NCBI GenBank assembly: GCA_963970005.1
Contig: CAXAMN010013891.1
Span: forward strand, 1,189,714 to 1,253,713
Reading direction: 5' to 3'
DNA: 64,000 nucleotides
Source: Durusdinium trenchii
Taxonomy: Eukaryota > Sar > Dinophyceae > Suessiales > Symbiodiniaceae
Shown here: positions 1-11,740 of the stretch, one piece after another
How the letters are laid out: each line of letters begins with the position of its first letter
Numbering within the stretch: the stretch's first letter is position 1
Position numbers and translations under genes: made by a program
The notes under the pieces: model-generated
Database searches by the model: none
What the model was told of the DNA's origin: nothing
Seen by the model: the letters and a program-made list of their open reading frames with translations, nothing else

Positions 1-129
1 TCAAGGGCTAGAGAAACCAGAAGGTAGCACGGAAGGAATCAGTTTCCTGACAACGTGCAATGTGCATGACTGGAGAAAGAAGCCTTACCACATCAACAAG
101 CAAGAGGTGGAAGAGAAGATCAAGACTAG

Positions 130-456
130 TTGCAAGAGTTTGCTTTCGGTGAAGGAAAGAGAGATGACATTTTCTCGCCAACGACTTCAGGACATGTACT
201 GAAGCTTCTACCTACAATATTCTGGCAGAGAGTCAGTGAGGAGGAAGGAGCAAGAAAGGGAGAAAGAGCATTTTCCCAGATGCTAGGATGTCTTGATGTG
301 AAGGATGCATTGAAAGTGAGCCTGAGAGGAGAAGATTCTTGGCGAAGAGGAATTTACCTGGACAGAGAGTTGGAGCAGGAGCATGATTTGACTTTTTCAC
401 AGAGTACCTCACCGAGGAGCTCAGCTATAAGTTCAGTGCTGAGTGTCGATGCCTAG
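130..456 (+). pseudogene. Copia A reverse transcriptase, N-terminal part
   Basis: The reading FSPTTSGHVLKLLP followed by LDVKDA is the fingers/palm start of copia-type RT; the first catalytic Asp sits in LDVKDA. Immediately after this motif the protein-like signal moves to another frame, where an LPGQR-like motif (about 380-410) and a short EYLTEELSYKF-like stretch are readable before the next piece at 481. At least two frameshifts therefore lie between about 310 and 480. The end at 456 is only the stop of the shifted frame. RT family assignment is secure; the exact break points are inferred. Confidence 0.6.
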
Positions 457-480
457 GAAGAAGTTAAAAAGAGTATCATT

Positions 481-1281
481 TTGACCCATGTCGATGACTT
501 GATTTTCACAGGTTGCTCAAAGTACATCAATGAAATCTTTCTTCCAAAGATCCAAGGCTGGTTTGACACACGCGTGGGCAAAATTGAGAAGATTGGTGAT
601 GAGCTCAACTTACTGAGGAGAAAGTACAAACTAGGGCTTTGGATCCGGCCAGCTAACTACATCCAGCAGATGCCGAAAGCATATGAAGAGTACGTTGGGA
701 AGATCAAACTTCAGCAATTACCATGGGACAGTTCAATTCAGATAGAGAAGATTAGCCTATTCAGGAGCATTGTTGGGTCAGGTATCTACCTATGTCAAGA
801 GAGGTATGGTGTAGCATTTGCAGTGAAGGAATTGGCTTCAAGAATGTCAAGTCCAACAGCTATGTCATTTCATCACTTGAAGAAATTCTTGGGATACTTG
901 AAGAAGACTATGGACTATTGTCTCATACTTGAATGTCCACAGGCAGGAGAAGGTTATGCCAAGAAAGGAGAAAGCTATTGGCGCTTGGGGACATTCTCAG
1001 ATTCAGATTGGAGTGGAGACGAAAGCCACAGAACGTCAACATCCGGAGGATTCCCATTGTTCAACAGCAGCAGGACACAGATCATTAGCTTATCTTCATG
1101 TGAAGCAGAGTTGCATGCACTTGTTTCTTCAGCATCGGATGGAAACTACACTCGCTCATTTCTTGGGTTTGCTCTTAGGACACAGGTGGATCATTGTATC
1201 TTCACAGATTCTTCAAGTGCACGCCAACGTGTGATGAACATTGTATCTTCACAGATTCTTCAAGTTCACGCCAACGTGTGA
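481..1281 (+). pseudogene. Copia A RT palm (HVDDL) and RNase H
   Basis: The frame opens with a TTG codon, so the start is an artefact of the break; the piece continues the RT above. HVDDLIFTG is the copia YVDD-box equivalent. RNase H follows: DSDWSGDESHRTSTSGG holds the first catalytic Asp, ISLSSCEAELHALV the Glu, and IFTDSSSARQ the next Asp. The last 14 codons are out of frame because a 47-bp unit is duplicated at 1192-1285. The frame continues correctly in the overlapping piece ending at 1439. Replication enzyme of a retrotransposon, now non-functional. Confidence 0.8.
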
Positions 1282-1285
1282 TGAA
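1192..1285 (+). repeat. 47-bp tandem duplication inside RNase H
   Basis: Units 1192-1238 and 1239-1285 differ by one base (g/t in the caagtgcacg/caagttcacg stretch). Because 47 is not a multiple of three, the duplication alone shifts the RNase H frame. Confidence 0.95.
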
Positions 1286-1439
1286 GAGAGGAGTTGGAAA
1301 AGTGAGACTTTTGGATGGAAAGTTGCTATGGGGCTATGGATTCTGGATTCAAAACAGGAAAGACTTCAATATGGTACAAGTACCAACAGATAGCAACATG
1401 GAGGATAAAGATATCAATACCAGGCCACTTGGAGGATAA
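1194..1439 (+). pseudogene. Copia A RNase H, C-terminal end
   Basis: After the second copy of the duplicated 47-bp unit, this frame reads TDSSSSRQRVMKRGVGKVR and ends in VPTDSNMEDKDINTRPLGG. The ending matches the copia signature near the last catalytic Asp (N-x-A-D-x-x-T-K-P-L), here with E for the usual A. It is the direct continuation of 481-1238. The stop at 1437-1439 comes right after the family's usual end, so it may be a secondary stop within a longer polyprotein. Confidence 0.75.
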
Positions 1440-1464
1440 AGAATCAGATACTTGATGAACCTCA

Positions 1465-1821
1465 TTGGGTATTGGCACAGTGAAGAGCAAACGGGATGAG
1501 AGAAAGGTGCTTGAAGAGAAGAACTTTGCAGGAAAGGTCCACAAGATTGCCAAGATGGTTGTGAGAATGGTAGCATTCGAGGGCTTGCAGCCAATGGTTA
1601 CAGAAGCATGCACAAGAGAAAACGAAGACATCCAGTGTGGAGTAGAAGGAGGAAAAGAATTCACTGACAACTGCATGAAAAGCCTGATCATTGTGATTCT
1701 TATTGCAGTTGTTACCATTGGTTTTGCAGCAGTGGCCTTTGTACTATGGAAGCTCTACAAACATTCTGAAAACCTGTTTGAATGCACTATGGAAACAACT
1801 CGTTTCAGATCAGATGAATGA
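1465..1821 (+). pseudogene. Copia A segment with a transmembrane helix
   Basis: This frame encodes a charged, Cys-containing stretch and then a strongly hydrophobic run of about 23 residues (SLIIVILIAVVTIGFAAVAF and onward), followed by basic WKLYK. That is a typical single membrane anchor. It lies directly downstream of RNase H, where envelope-like ORFs sit in some retroelements. No similarity to any known envelope protein was recognised and no function is claimed. The frame is broken at the stop at 1819-1821. Confidence 0.5.
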
Positions 1822-1830
1822 GAATTCAGA

Positions 1831-2446
1831 ATGGTGGAGCTTAAGTATATTATCAAAGAAAATGAAGGTGATGAACATCAGATTGACCTACTCAGAGATT
1901 ACGCCAGGAGAATTCACAGTGGACTGATTCTCAATGGAGGCTTTGTAGAGAGAGAAACACCAGACACTGAAGCTATAATCAGCTATGACATGATGGGAGA
2001 AATCAATGCAGCAAACTTCTTAGCCAGAAGGAGCTTGGAAAACATGAGACCAACAGAAGAACAATATGATGGCCGTAGAGTGATGTTAGAAGCAGCCAAT
2101 CAAGGAGCAGTTCCCTCAGATGGACCCTGGACCCTTGACAAGGAGATTCACACCAGAAAATAGGGAACTATCAATCAGAGCAGAATATGTAAGAGAGCAG
2201 GCAATACAAATGTGTGGTCGACTTTTGAGGAAAGTTGAGCAACTGGAAAGAAGACATGAACTATTACTAGGAGGAGGACGAAAAGAGCTAGCAGACACAC
2301 TTGAGAAAGAGAAAGAACGCTATGAACAGTTGCTTGAACTTGCAGAGGGGAGAAGAGATCATTCAGACAGAGTGCCATCAGAAAGCTCCAGGAACCCCGT
2401 TCTTGAGAGAGTGAAAAATCAACAGAAGAAGGATGGAACAGAGTGA
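1831..2446 (+). pseudogene. Copia A C-terminal charged helical tail, two frames
   Basis: Two overlapping frames (1831-2163 and 2120-2446) encode Glu/Arg/Lys-rich, probably helical or coiled-coil sequence. Examples are INAANFLARRSLENMRP in the first and QMCGRLLRKVEQLERRHELL in the second. They are probably one tail interrupted by a frameshift near 2120-2160. No enzymatic motif is visible. Membership of copia A is inferred from position and strand. Confidence 0.4.
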
Positions 2447-5400
2447 ACGATGGTGGCGGAGTGAGCTAGAATAGCAATTCGAGCGCTCACACTACCAAGA
2501 AGGAGTGTGAAGCATTTTCAGTGTAAACCACAGCTAGTATGCATAGCATGTACCGCATTCTCTGACTTTTGGACTGAAGAAAGGATTCACACATAAGAAT
2601 CCAGCCAGAGAGGGCAAGGATGCAAAAAAAGTTCTTTCTTCTCCAAACGGCCTAGTCCTGCCACGGGTCGGCGCCATGTTCCCCACTTCTTTCGGGCCGC
2701 GGCATCTGTGCTGTCTCCTTGATTGAAGAGATTACGAAAGTTCTACCTGGTGGATCCCTGCAAGTCAAAGGACCCGAATAGGAATGTCCTTTACTTGGTG
2801 GTCAAAAATAATCTTTCGACTTCTAAGGATGTGTTTTTCTACTCTTAAAACTTATTCGAACCCATTCATCCAAAGGTGAAAAGGTCAAGGCAAGGGATCT
2901 CCCCATGTGGAAATCGAAAGGTCAAGATGAAGAGTTTCTTCACATGTTGCTTCACCTATGCACGGCAGTTTTCCTCGCAGTTTTCCTCCTCATCACCAGG
3001 CCCTATGCACCAAGTGCTGCACGGCGACAAGGCTGGGGTCCAGGGGAATAAAAGACGGGGAATGAATTTCACGACAGTTCACGACCATTGGATAGATTTA
3101 TCATAGATTTATCATGTATATTCATGTATACCAGAACCATCCTGTCTGTGTGTCCAATGGACTACCCCACTGTACGGCTGAGGTGTCCATGGGACATGCA
3201 TTAGATGGTCGAGGTACTCGTGTATCATCATTAATTTACAATCATGACGACCACGAATCACGGAAGATTGCGCCCCCAAATTTTGGTGACTTTGAAGGGA
3301 GAGAGGCCCTTCCATGTGGCAATTGTGGAACATGTCTTGGGGATGAAAAGTTGTTTTTTTAGAATGAAGGACAAGGAATGTTGAGCGGCTGCCCTCAACA
3401 ACAACTCCAAGACCAATCTCAAGACCACTCATCTTGGCAAAACGGAACATCTCATCTTCACATCACAAGACATGAAACAAACGGCGCAACGCTTCGCTTG
3501 CTCACTTTGCTTACTCACTTCGCCGTGTTTCAAATCGCTTCCAGCTCCCAAAAAGCGACAGGTGCCATGGTCGGGACTCTCGGACCGCTCTCGAACCCCA
3601 GATGCGATCGGAGTCGACTGGGCGTGGAATTAGTTGTGGAAAAGAAAGATCCGAACATCCATGAAACATCCATGAAAAAGGGTTCATTTTGAGAACCTCG
3701 ACGTTCCAAGAAGAGCGATTCTTGTATTTCTTCTCTTTTTTTTGTTGGGTGGTCGGACGGACCATCGACCCTCAGCCGTTTTTCGGAGGTCTTGACCGGA
3801 GGGCTTCCCTCCAACCGATAATACTCCGGCGCGTCTTTGTTGTGAGACATTTGCTGACATACTCGGATCACTGGATCTGTTTTACAGCGCTGCTGTAAAA
3901 TTCCATCCTCCTGCATGTTTTCACTACAGAAAGGGTTTAGGGTTGACCACTGGAATAAGGCATGCTTATAGAAATACTTGTCCTGCTAACTCAGAGGGGG
4001 ATGTAAGTCCCAGAAACTGGACGCATTTGTTTGGTGTTTGCGCTACCAGAGGTGACCAGATAGGGATGGTGTAAGTCCAACCATGGACTCGAGTGGTCGG
4101 GATGGTGTTCGTTTGATGTGACCTATCTGGTGCCCTCAGCCATGCCCAGATTTCTCTGCCAACATTGGAAGACCTTGGTCGGGGAGTTGACCAGAACAGC
4201 TGGGGCGAAAGAGCTTCGAGGTGAACGCTCCGCCCAAGCGGTTCCGTTTCCAGCCCAAAAAAAGAAACATCTGAGGATAACACAATGTACTGGAAACGCG
4301 GAAGCAAGATGAAGCAAGCACGCTTGGCACGGAAACGGGTCTCAACAAAAGATAAAATAGCTGGGGTTCCCGGTTTGTTTCGCCAGACGTTTGACCTTTT
4401 TTTCCGTGTCCAGCTTGAAAAGCAAGACCTGGATCGCTGGTGAGTTGTTTTTGTTGGCGATCCCTGAAAGTCAGGAATCCAGAGCTGGCAGAGCTGGGAG
4501 TAGTCGTTGGGATGCCCAACGTTGGGTTACTGTACCAAAACAAGGACCATTTATAGATTGAAGCCTTGGAGGCCCAGAGGATCAAGGGTATATCAAACGT
4601 ACTTCCAAACAGGGAATGGTCCTTGTGTAGAGAAACAACCTTGCTATGGCCTACAGCCATGGCGAAAAGCCATGAGCAAGACCTTGACTACACTCTGACT
4701 GACTATCATGGAAGTGGAAAATGGCCCCTGTGAAGACAATTTTCCTCTACAACCAGGTGGTTGTCCATTTCCATGTGATGTGTTCGTCGGAGTGTATACG
4801 GGATGTGTCCTTCTCTTTTCACAGAAGATCTAAGAAGCCTCCCCAGGACTCGCCAGGCGCAAGAGTATCTCAATCAACCAAAAAGGCAAAACGACGAAGC
4901 CTTCGCATCTTCGTTCGCCCATCGTTCGCTCTGCAGCTCGCCGACTACCGAGGCACCGCCGGAGACCTTCGAGGCGCGCTCCGCGGCCGGTGGCCGGCGG
5001 AATAGCCGGGGGAATGGATGTGTTGTCTGCTTGGTTTGGAATGGTTTGGTAATGCCCTGTTTAGACCTTTGAGGTGGAATAGCTTGGGCCCAAGCGACTT
5101 CAGACTTGAAGTCGACCGAAAAGGAGAACAGCTGGACCCTGGACGGGTTGTGTTCGTAACGAAGACCCAGACCTGTGCGGCGAAGTGTCCAGGTGTCGCT
5201 TGCTGTTTTTGCTTGGGGCCTTCGCAGCTGCGAAGGAGTAGGTTTCTCTTTGGTTCAGATCAAGTGAAGAAACTTGCTAAGATCTACCAGTCGCCAGTCT
5301 AAATTCAATCTTTGGGGTGTACCCTACTTGACCGCTGTTGCGACAACTGCAGGAAGAAGATGTCAAATACATGTTCAATATAGTTTGTATATATAGGAAC

Positions 5401-8289
5401 TACAATTTGTTGAAGCAGTTTGCATTCACACCACCGTACACCACCATCAAAAACAGAAACGCCTGGAAACGATCATGCGCCATGGTCCCAGATCTGGGGA
5501 AGTCACGGACAAAACCGCATGGAGCAATCCTTCGGCCATGTGGGGAGACAGACGGACCCAGCCATGCGGAGCGATGTGGGAGTTTTGGTTTGATCCTACC
5601 CATCTCCTGATGGAATCTGGTGGATCACTTCCAAAAACAAGGAGATGAGTCCCAGCTTAGGAGATGAGTCCATACACATCTGGGTGAGTTCGGGATCCTT
5701 GTGGATGGAAGTGGGCAACTGCCAGTCCAGCATGGCTGATAAACTTGAGGTGCTTCGGCGGTGTTGAAAAAGACGCCAGGAGACCATTTACCTAGACCAT
5801 GCAGGGCAAATGCCAGAAACAAACATGGGTCACGTATGTCCACAAATCAAGTCTTTCCAATCGCACTGTGTGGGTGCCCTGTTTGAAGGGCAAGCTATGA
5901 AAAACGATGCTCCCGGGCCTGATGTATCCATACCCGCCTGCCACACTCCCTGAAATCCTCATGGGCCGTGGATGGAAGACGGCCCCGATTTCACCGTGTT
6001 CCGAAGACCAAAGAGGCAGTGAACTCCACGTAACCATGACTATTTCAGGCAGGTGTATCCCTATGGATCCACATACCGTACCCTTTTTTGACCAGCTGAT
6101 GTGTTTGACACGTTCTTCACAGACATGAAGGATCCAGTCACCCCGCTAGCGTGACGCTTGCCAGACTGCCAGGACCTCTTGGTGCGGCCTGCCCCTGACT
6201 TGTGCGACACCAAGGGGAGCACCATAGGTGTTGTTCAGGTTTACTCCAGTGAAGACACCATCACAGACCTGGACCATTTCCTACTATTTCCATCTCTTTC
6301 CATCAGTCAAACGCTTCACATTCAGCTGCCACTCGGTCCGTTTGTTGTCAAGTGCAGGAACTCTTTACGCCACGGTTCGTTGGTTCACAAACTTCCATGC
6401 TCTACTCATTCTCCATCTCGGCCGAGGTCAACTAGAATGGAGCTCATGCTGTTGGACGTGTCTTGGCGATATTTGAGGGGGCATGATTGAATTCAGAAGA
6501 GGAAGTCTTCCTGGGTGGTTTTCATCACAGCTGTAATAGGGTATATACCTTCATCCCGGCGCTATTGATTTTGGGTCGGGCCTTGCCATGTTTGGCTCTT
6601 GAGGACCTTTTTCTACTACTCAACAACAAGAGCGGTGAAGACTTCATCAGACGGAAGTGGAATTCCGCTTGCTTTGGTGGTTTCTTCGTGAAGAAGGTGT
6701 TCATGTTTGCGTAGGTTGATTGAGAATGGGCAACGTTTAAACTTGCAAAAGGCATCAACATTCGACAATCAGGAACACAATCATCCAGAGAGGTCTTGCA
6801 AGATCCAGCCACTTGGAGCTCGTCTCGATTCTTGAGCAAAGCAGAGAAGTCTACAACCAGATGGGAAAGCAGCGAGACTCTGCAGCTGAAATCAAGACTT
6901 CAGACCACAGCGACGAACTTCCAACGAAAAAGAACGAGAACAAAGCGAGTGCTGAGACCTTGCAGGGAATCCTTGCGACCTCCTGCTTTGCATTAGTACA
7001 TCTCATGTCAATCCCTTTCAACTCTGTGCTGCTTTTAGCTTGCAGAGATATACTGATACTTGGCCATTTGATGCCATTTGCCAACAGCTATACATGGCTT
7101 GACCAATCATGAGCTTCTTGTCTTCGCTCCTTTGCCGGAATGGTGGAGACGATGCCTGCTTCCGTCCTCAATTCTGAGACGTCAGCCGTCGCGACGGACG
7201 AACATCCGCGACCTCCGGAGTCAGCTGACCGGGACGAGACCGGCCCAAGCAAGCGGCGATTGTCGCCGTCCTTCTCACGTCCTTCTCACGTCCTTTCAGA
7301 AAGGGATTCCATGTGTTGTTTCATGACTTTTATGACCTAAATGTAGAGGTATGGAAAATGTATAGGTCGTTTTGGGACTCCTTGTTGTGGGGTAGGTATT
7401 TGAGGGGATGTCTTTGTGGCGTGCCCCGTTCGATCGTGATGATGGCCAATAGTGTAAATCAGAGTTCAAAAAGGTGGGACTTGCCCCTTTGGTGTATGGA
7501 CTCATTTGTGCTCTACAATGTTTTATCCTGGTGTGTGCTCTTTACAAAAGCATCGTGGATGCTTCAATGCTTCAAGAGAAGAATGTGATTTGTGCATGTG
7601 TTGTTTGCCACATCGGCTCATGTTGCACACAGAAGCATCCGACTTGGACACCAAAAGGACATGACTTAGGTTTTTTATGTTTTTTTAGCCGGAAGCCCTA
7701 CCACACCTTCGGTCAGACTGGCAGGGACCCCAAAACCTGTGGTCTGTTGAAAAGAGGAGTCCATGAACTCAGAGTCCGTGTAAGAAAAGCTGAAGGCATC
7801 GTTTTACGGTGGCGGCAGGGTTTTGTTCCAATGTTGTGGCCCACTAGTCAGGTCCACATGAGATGGTTACAGGTCGACATGAGATGGTTGGCAAGAATAT
7901 GCAAGAATCAAGTGTCGATTGGAGGTGACATGGTATGTTTGTTGGTCTTCCAACTGGAGACCCCACCTCACCTTCCAACTGGAGACCCCAAAAGGTCCGC
8001 TCCCCTGTTCACCCGTCCACCTCACCGTCTCCACCTCACCTCACCTCAACCTCCGTGACTCACCGAGCTCACCGAGCTCCGAAACCCATGGTGTTTCGCC
8101 CACCCGTCCTCACCAAGGCGCAAAGCTTGGATGTGGTCTCGGTCTTCGATGGGCACTATGCATTTACCACCAAGGCCGGGTCACCGAAGTCGGTCGACGT
8201 CGGCCATCGCGGTGAAGTGGTGGGCCTAAGCCATTTCGCGCTCGGGTCGACTCAGAGCTGTGAAAGATGTCTGAGAATCGAATGAAAAA
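2447..8289. other. Intergenic stretch without a recognised gene
   Basis: Many short ORFs occur on both strands but none exceeds about 195 codons or shows a family motif. Local low complexity includes a T-run near 3735 and CACCTCA-like repeats with a duplicated CCAACTGGAGACCCC motif at about 7960-8080. The sequence reads as ordinary dinoflagellate intergenic DNA with anonymous repeat debris. Confidence 0.6.
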
Positions 8290-9300
8290 GAATTTCACCA
8301 TTCAAATGTGTGGTTTTTTTGTGTTTTTTTGTGTTTTGTGTGTTTGTTTTTAATGCACGGTTTTTTTTTCCTTATGCGGATATGTGTGTTTCTTATGCGG
8401 ATATATGGGCAGGTGTGGTCTCAGAGCAAGGGTGTTCTTTTTTAATGCAGCGGGTGGGGGGTTTAATGCCCGTGTGTTTTAATTCTTCTAGCAGTTCGTT
8501 CTTTATGCAGTTGTTTTCTTTCTTTATGCACGAGGTTTCTTTTCTTATGCAGACGGATCCTTGTTTAAAGCTGAGGGGTTTCGGCACCCCCCCCAATATT
8601 GGGAAATGGCAGAGGGACCGTGTCCTTCCTTTTCTCCTTTTCCTTCCCATTCTTTCTGTCCTTTCTTCTGTCTTTGACTCTTCTTTGTATTCCTCTGTTT
8701 TTTCCAGTTTTCCCTTTTCTTTATGCATCCGGTGCTTCTCTTTGATGCTCGTGGTCTGGTGGTTCTATTTTAAATGCTTTTCTAGGCTAACAGTTCTTTT
8801 TACTGAAGCTGTTTCTTTTTATGCGCATGGTGCTTTTTCAATGCAGACGGTTCTTTTTTTTGCTGAAGGGTGTTGTCCTTCCCCCGTGGTGGCAATGGCG
8901 GCGGAGCAAGAATTCCTTGTCCTTCCTCTTCCGTCCTTTGTTCCTGCCGTTCCTCATGGCTCCTTTTTTTGCTGGAAGGTTCTTCTTCGATGCGGGTGGT
9001 TCTCCTTTTATGCTGAAGGATTTCGCCATTCCCCCGGTGGTGGCATTGGTGGCAACGGGAGAAATCCTTTTCCTTCCTCTTCTGTCCCCTTCTCCTTGCC
9101 ATTCATTCCTCACGGCTCCCTTTTTCTGAAGGTGTTTTCAATGCTGGTTTTCTTGAGCTAGCGGTTTCTCTTTTTATGCAGCTGGTTTTCTTAATGCGCA
9201 GAGTGCATGTTTGTTAAAGGAACCGTAATAAGACATGAACCCTCCAGCCTTTAGCATAAAGAAAGAACCGTCAGCATAAGAAAAAAACTACTGCCACGGT
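8290..9300 (+). repeat. T-rich degenerate repeat field
   Basis: Units of the form TTCTTTTTATGCGGANGGTT recur dozens of times with variable spacing. A long open frame (8310-9161) exists only because T-rich sequence lacks stops; it reads as Phe/Ser/Leu-rich low complexity, and antisense Lys-rich frames exist too. The same unit appears in reverse orientation at 11741-12560. Two G/C-rich islets (8875-8960, 9020-9110) repeat a CCCCCGTGGTGGCAATGG-like string. Confidence 0.75.
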
Positions 9301-9465
9301 GACCGTTTCGGGTTGGTGGAGAGAACTCCGAATCAGCGACCAGTTGGTGACCGATTCGGGTTGGTGTGGTTCGGTTTTTTTCCGGCGGGCTTCTTGCTTG
9401 TATGTCTAAAGGTCAAAGGTCTAGAGTTGTAGAAGCAGAAGGTCTACGCACTGGGCTCCAGAGAG

Positions 9466-9616
9466 GGGTGATGGTGGTGATGGAGGTGGTCATCGAGGTG
9501 ATGATGGCGGTGGTGATGGTGGTGGCGATGAAGGTGGTGATGATGGTGGTGATGCAGGTGATGATGGTGGTGATGGCGACGGTGGCGATGACGGTGGTGG
9601 TGGTGATGGAGGTTCA
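9466..9616 (+). repeat. GGTGAT-type microsatellite
   Basis: Imperfect run of GGTGGTGAT/GATGGT trinucleotides over about 150 bp, leading directly into the 42-bp minisatellite. Confidence 0.9.
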
Positions 9617-9639
9617 CCAGGCAGGTGCAGGTCTAGGTG

Positions 9640-10110
9640 CCGCACCTGCAAGGAAATCTGCATTTCAGGTTCCACAATGTATGCCCCGAAATCTATACTT
9701 CAAGCTCCACAAAGTATTGCACCTGCCACGAAATCTGCAGTTGAAGGTCCCCAAATCGCTGCGCCTGCCGCGAAATCTACACTTCAAGGTCCAAAAAGTA
9801 CTGTGCCTGCCATGAAATCTGGACTTCAAGGTGTGCCTGCCACCTAATCTACACTTCAAGCTCCGCAAAGTACTGCACCTGCCACGAAATCTGACTTGAA
9901 GGTCCACAGAGCACTGTGCCTGCCGCGAAATCTACGCTTCAAGGTTCACAAAGTATTGCACCTGCCATGAAATCTGGACGTCAAGGTGTGCCTGCCACGA
10001 AATCTACACTTCAAGCTCCACAAAGTACTGCGCCTGCTTTGAAATCTGGGGCACTTCAAGGTCTACCAAGTACTGCACCTGCCACAGTGCTGCGCTTGCC
10101 ACGAAATCCG
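9640..10110 (+). repeat. 42-bp minisatellite with 14-codon periodicity
   Basis: About eleven copies of a unit of the form CCTGCCACGAAATCTACACT + TCAAGCTCCACAAAGTACTG + CA, with some 30-bp short variants (for example at 9810-9840 and 9967-9997). Because 42 and 30 are multiples of three, most of the array keeps an open frame. Confidence 0.9.
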
Positions 10111-10230
10111 CACATCAAGGTGCACACCACGCAGGCCTGCCAAGGCGATTCACACGAAGACGAGCACTTCCAAAGACAACGTCAGGATGCCAAAACGCAG
10201 CTTTCGCTCGAGACTTCCTCCGAGCTCTGA
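9916..10230 (+). CDS. Possible repeat-encoded protein (PATKSTLQ repeats)
   Basis: In-frame translation of the minisatellite gives about four degenerate repeats of the 14-residue motif PATKSTLQAPQSTA, followed by a unique charged tail. The nominal start is CTG within the array, not an ATG, and upstream copies are in a different frame after short indels. It may be a degenerate coding minisatellite or simply an open repeat. No family recognised. A real protein is unlikely without transcript support. Confidence 0.2.
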   Translation: MPAAKSTLQGSQSIAPAMKSGRQGVPATKSTLQAPQSTAPALKSGALQGLPSTAPATVLRLPRNPHIKVHTTQACQGDSHEDEHFQRQRQDAKTQLSLETSSEL

Positions 10231-10691
10231 GAACGAGCCACATGTCCAAAAGTCTCGATTCACAGCGCCTGCTACGAAATCAGAGCACGCCGAAGACCAC
10301 CACCAAGACCACCAAAACACGAGGTTTCCCCTGCGCTTGCCACGAAAAGTGATCACTAAGCAACGACTGCACAGTCGAAATGCACTTCGAAGATCTCGAA
10401 ATGCACTTCGATGATCTCGAGGTGAATGAATGTACTGCACATAGCAGCAAATTAGCCGCGCCCGGCCGTGAGCACCTCAGATCAGGCACCCGTCCTTAAC
10501 TCCTTCAGCTTCAAGTGGCAATGGTTGATGATTAAGGCCTTGCGCAGTTCGACCGACGAGGAGAAGTCTGCCATAAAGGCGATGATTCACTTGCATCTGG
10601 TGTAAACTGAGGAGAAATCTGTACAGGTCAATGAATACATGCTTCAATAGGACCCTCCACTTGACCCTCGACAAGCGCCTCGAGCGCCTTT

Positions 10692-11069
10692 TTGAGTGGC
10701 AGCGCGGCCACAATGATTGGCGACTATTTCCACTGCAAGAAGGCCGTTCAGAGCTCTCTACTTGTACCACTGAAGATTAGCAAACCAGCGCCGAAGGTGA
10801 AAGGATCCAAGCATCAACCTCTTAAAGATCTTATTGCTTCGTCAGATTTGACCCGGACGCAACTCACAGATGCAATTTGGCACGCTCTCTTCCAAGAGAT
10901 GGAGACCAGAAAGGCGGCTCTGACCCGGACGCAACTCGCAGATGCAATTTGGCAAGCTCTCTTCCGAGAAATGGAGACCAGAGGGGAGGCTCTCTGCGGC
11001 GGCCCCCCGAAGTTAGACTCCGTACAAGAAGTCCGCAAGAAGGGCCGCAAGCGAAAACATGCTAGCTGA
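10692..11069 (+). CDS. Hypothetical protein with duplicated 24-residue helix
   Basis: The open frame starts at TTG; the first ATG is at 10713. It encodes about 118 residues: a unique N-terminal part with a KISKPAPKVKGSK basic patch, two adjacent 24-residue repeats (TRTQLTDAIWHALFQEMET and TRTQLADAIWQALFREMET), and a very basic C-terminus (RKKGRKRKHAS) that could be a nuclear-localisation signal. The repeats look amphipathic and helical. Differences between the repeats preserve the frame and are mostly conservative, which weakly favours coding selection. No family recognised. Confidence 0.35.
   Translation: MSGSAATMIGDYFHCKKAVQSSLLVPLKISKPAPKVKGSKHQPLKDLIASSDLTRTQLTDAIWHALFQEMETRKAALTRTQLADAIWQALFREMETRGEALCGGPPKLDSVQEVRKKGRKRKHAS
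10849..10992 (+). repeat. 72-bp in-frame tandem duplication
   Basis: Units 10849-10920 and 10921-10992 are about 87% identical and exactly 24 codons long. They produce the duplicated helix in the hypothetical ORF at 10692-11069. Confidence 0.9.
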
Positions 11070-11740
11070 ACATTAGATCTTCATACAAAGGTTGGAGTAC
11101 ATCCTTTTCAGATGATTTGCCCACATGGAAGAAGAGATGTGGCTACTGCGTGGTGCTGTGTCTGGATTGGAGCAGTTTGGGGTAGAATGCAACATACAGG
11201 AATATAAATATTTTGTAAGTTCATGGTTGTATATATATATACGGAATTATATACAATATACATCCGTTTTCTGATGTGATGTCATCCTGAAGGGCAGGAT
11301 GACAACTGACTCAGCCACTCGATCGCAAAGCGGTGATGGGGGTAGCGACTGCCAGTTCCCACGCTTTGATAACGTCCTCTCAGCGCATTTCTATTTCTCC
11401 ACCTTCGCATGAATGTCGATGTGGTTTCTTTGCACCGTGAGTTCCAACAAATGGAGAGGACCTGGTGTGTTCAGTGGGGAAGGCTGCCAATTTATCATTT
11501 GGGGAGCGACCAGTTTTCCATAGTGACCCCAAAGGGTGCATTGCACCAACCTGTAGGAAAACCGGAAGTATCAAGTGACCGGGCTCTTTAAATGCAATTG
11601 TGGAGGGCTTGGGTGAGACGCACTGCGACTGTGACACTGTGAGAGGGCTCTTGGAGCTGGCAACTTCGCTCTGGAGCGTAGACCTTCTGGTGGCATTCCC
11701 ACTGAGGGCCTGTGCCCGCTTTGCTTTGTAGTCAGAAGAG
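11070..11740. other. No gene seen
   Basis: Contains a short TATATATATATA run at about 11230-11241 and otherwise unremarkable sequence; only short random ORFs. Confidence 0.6.

Larger units (their letters stand above)
1..2446 (+). mobile_element. Decayed Ty1/copia-type retrotransposon, 3' part (copia A)
   Basis: Translations in successive frames give, in copia order, RT, RNase H, a membrane segment and a charged helical tail. The upstream half (protease, integrase) lies outside the window. The coding frame changes repeatedly and in-frame stops occur, so this is a relic. No LTR was recognised at the 3' end. The arrangement of RNase H followed by a membrane segment resembles, from memory, other dinoflagellate copia polyproteins; that comparison was not run. 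Confidence 0.8.

Noticed and set aside
8310-9161. 283-codon plus-strand ORF
   Set aside because: Phe/Ser/Leu-rich low complexity made of a degenerate T-rich repeat; the antisense frames are equally open.
9490-9675. Pro/Ser-rich minus-strand ORF
   Set aside because: Translation of the GGTGAT microsatellite.
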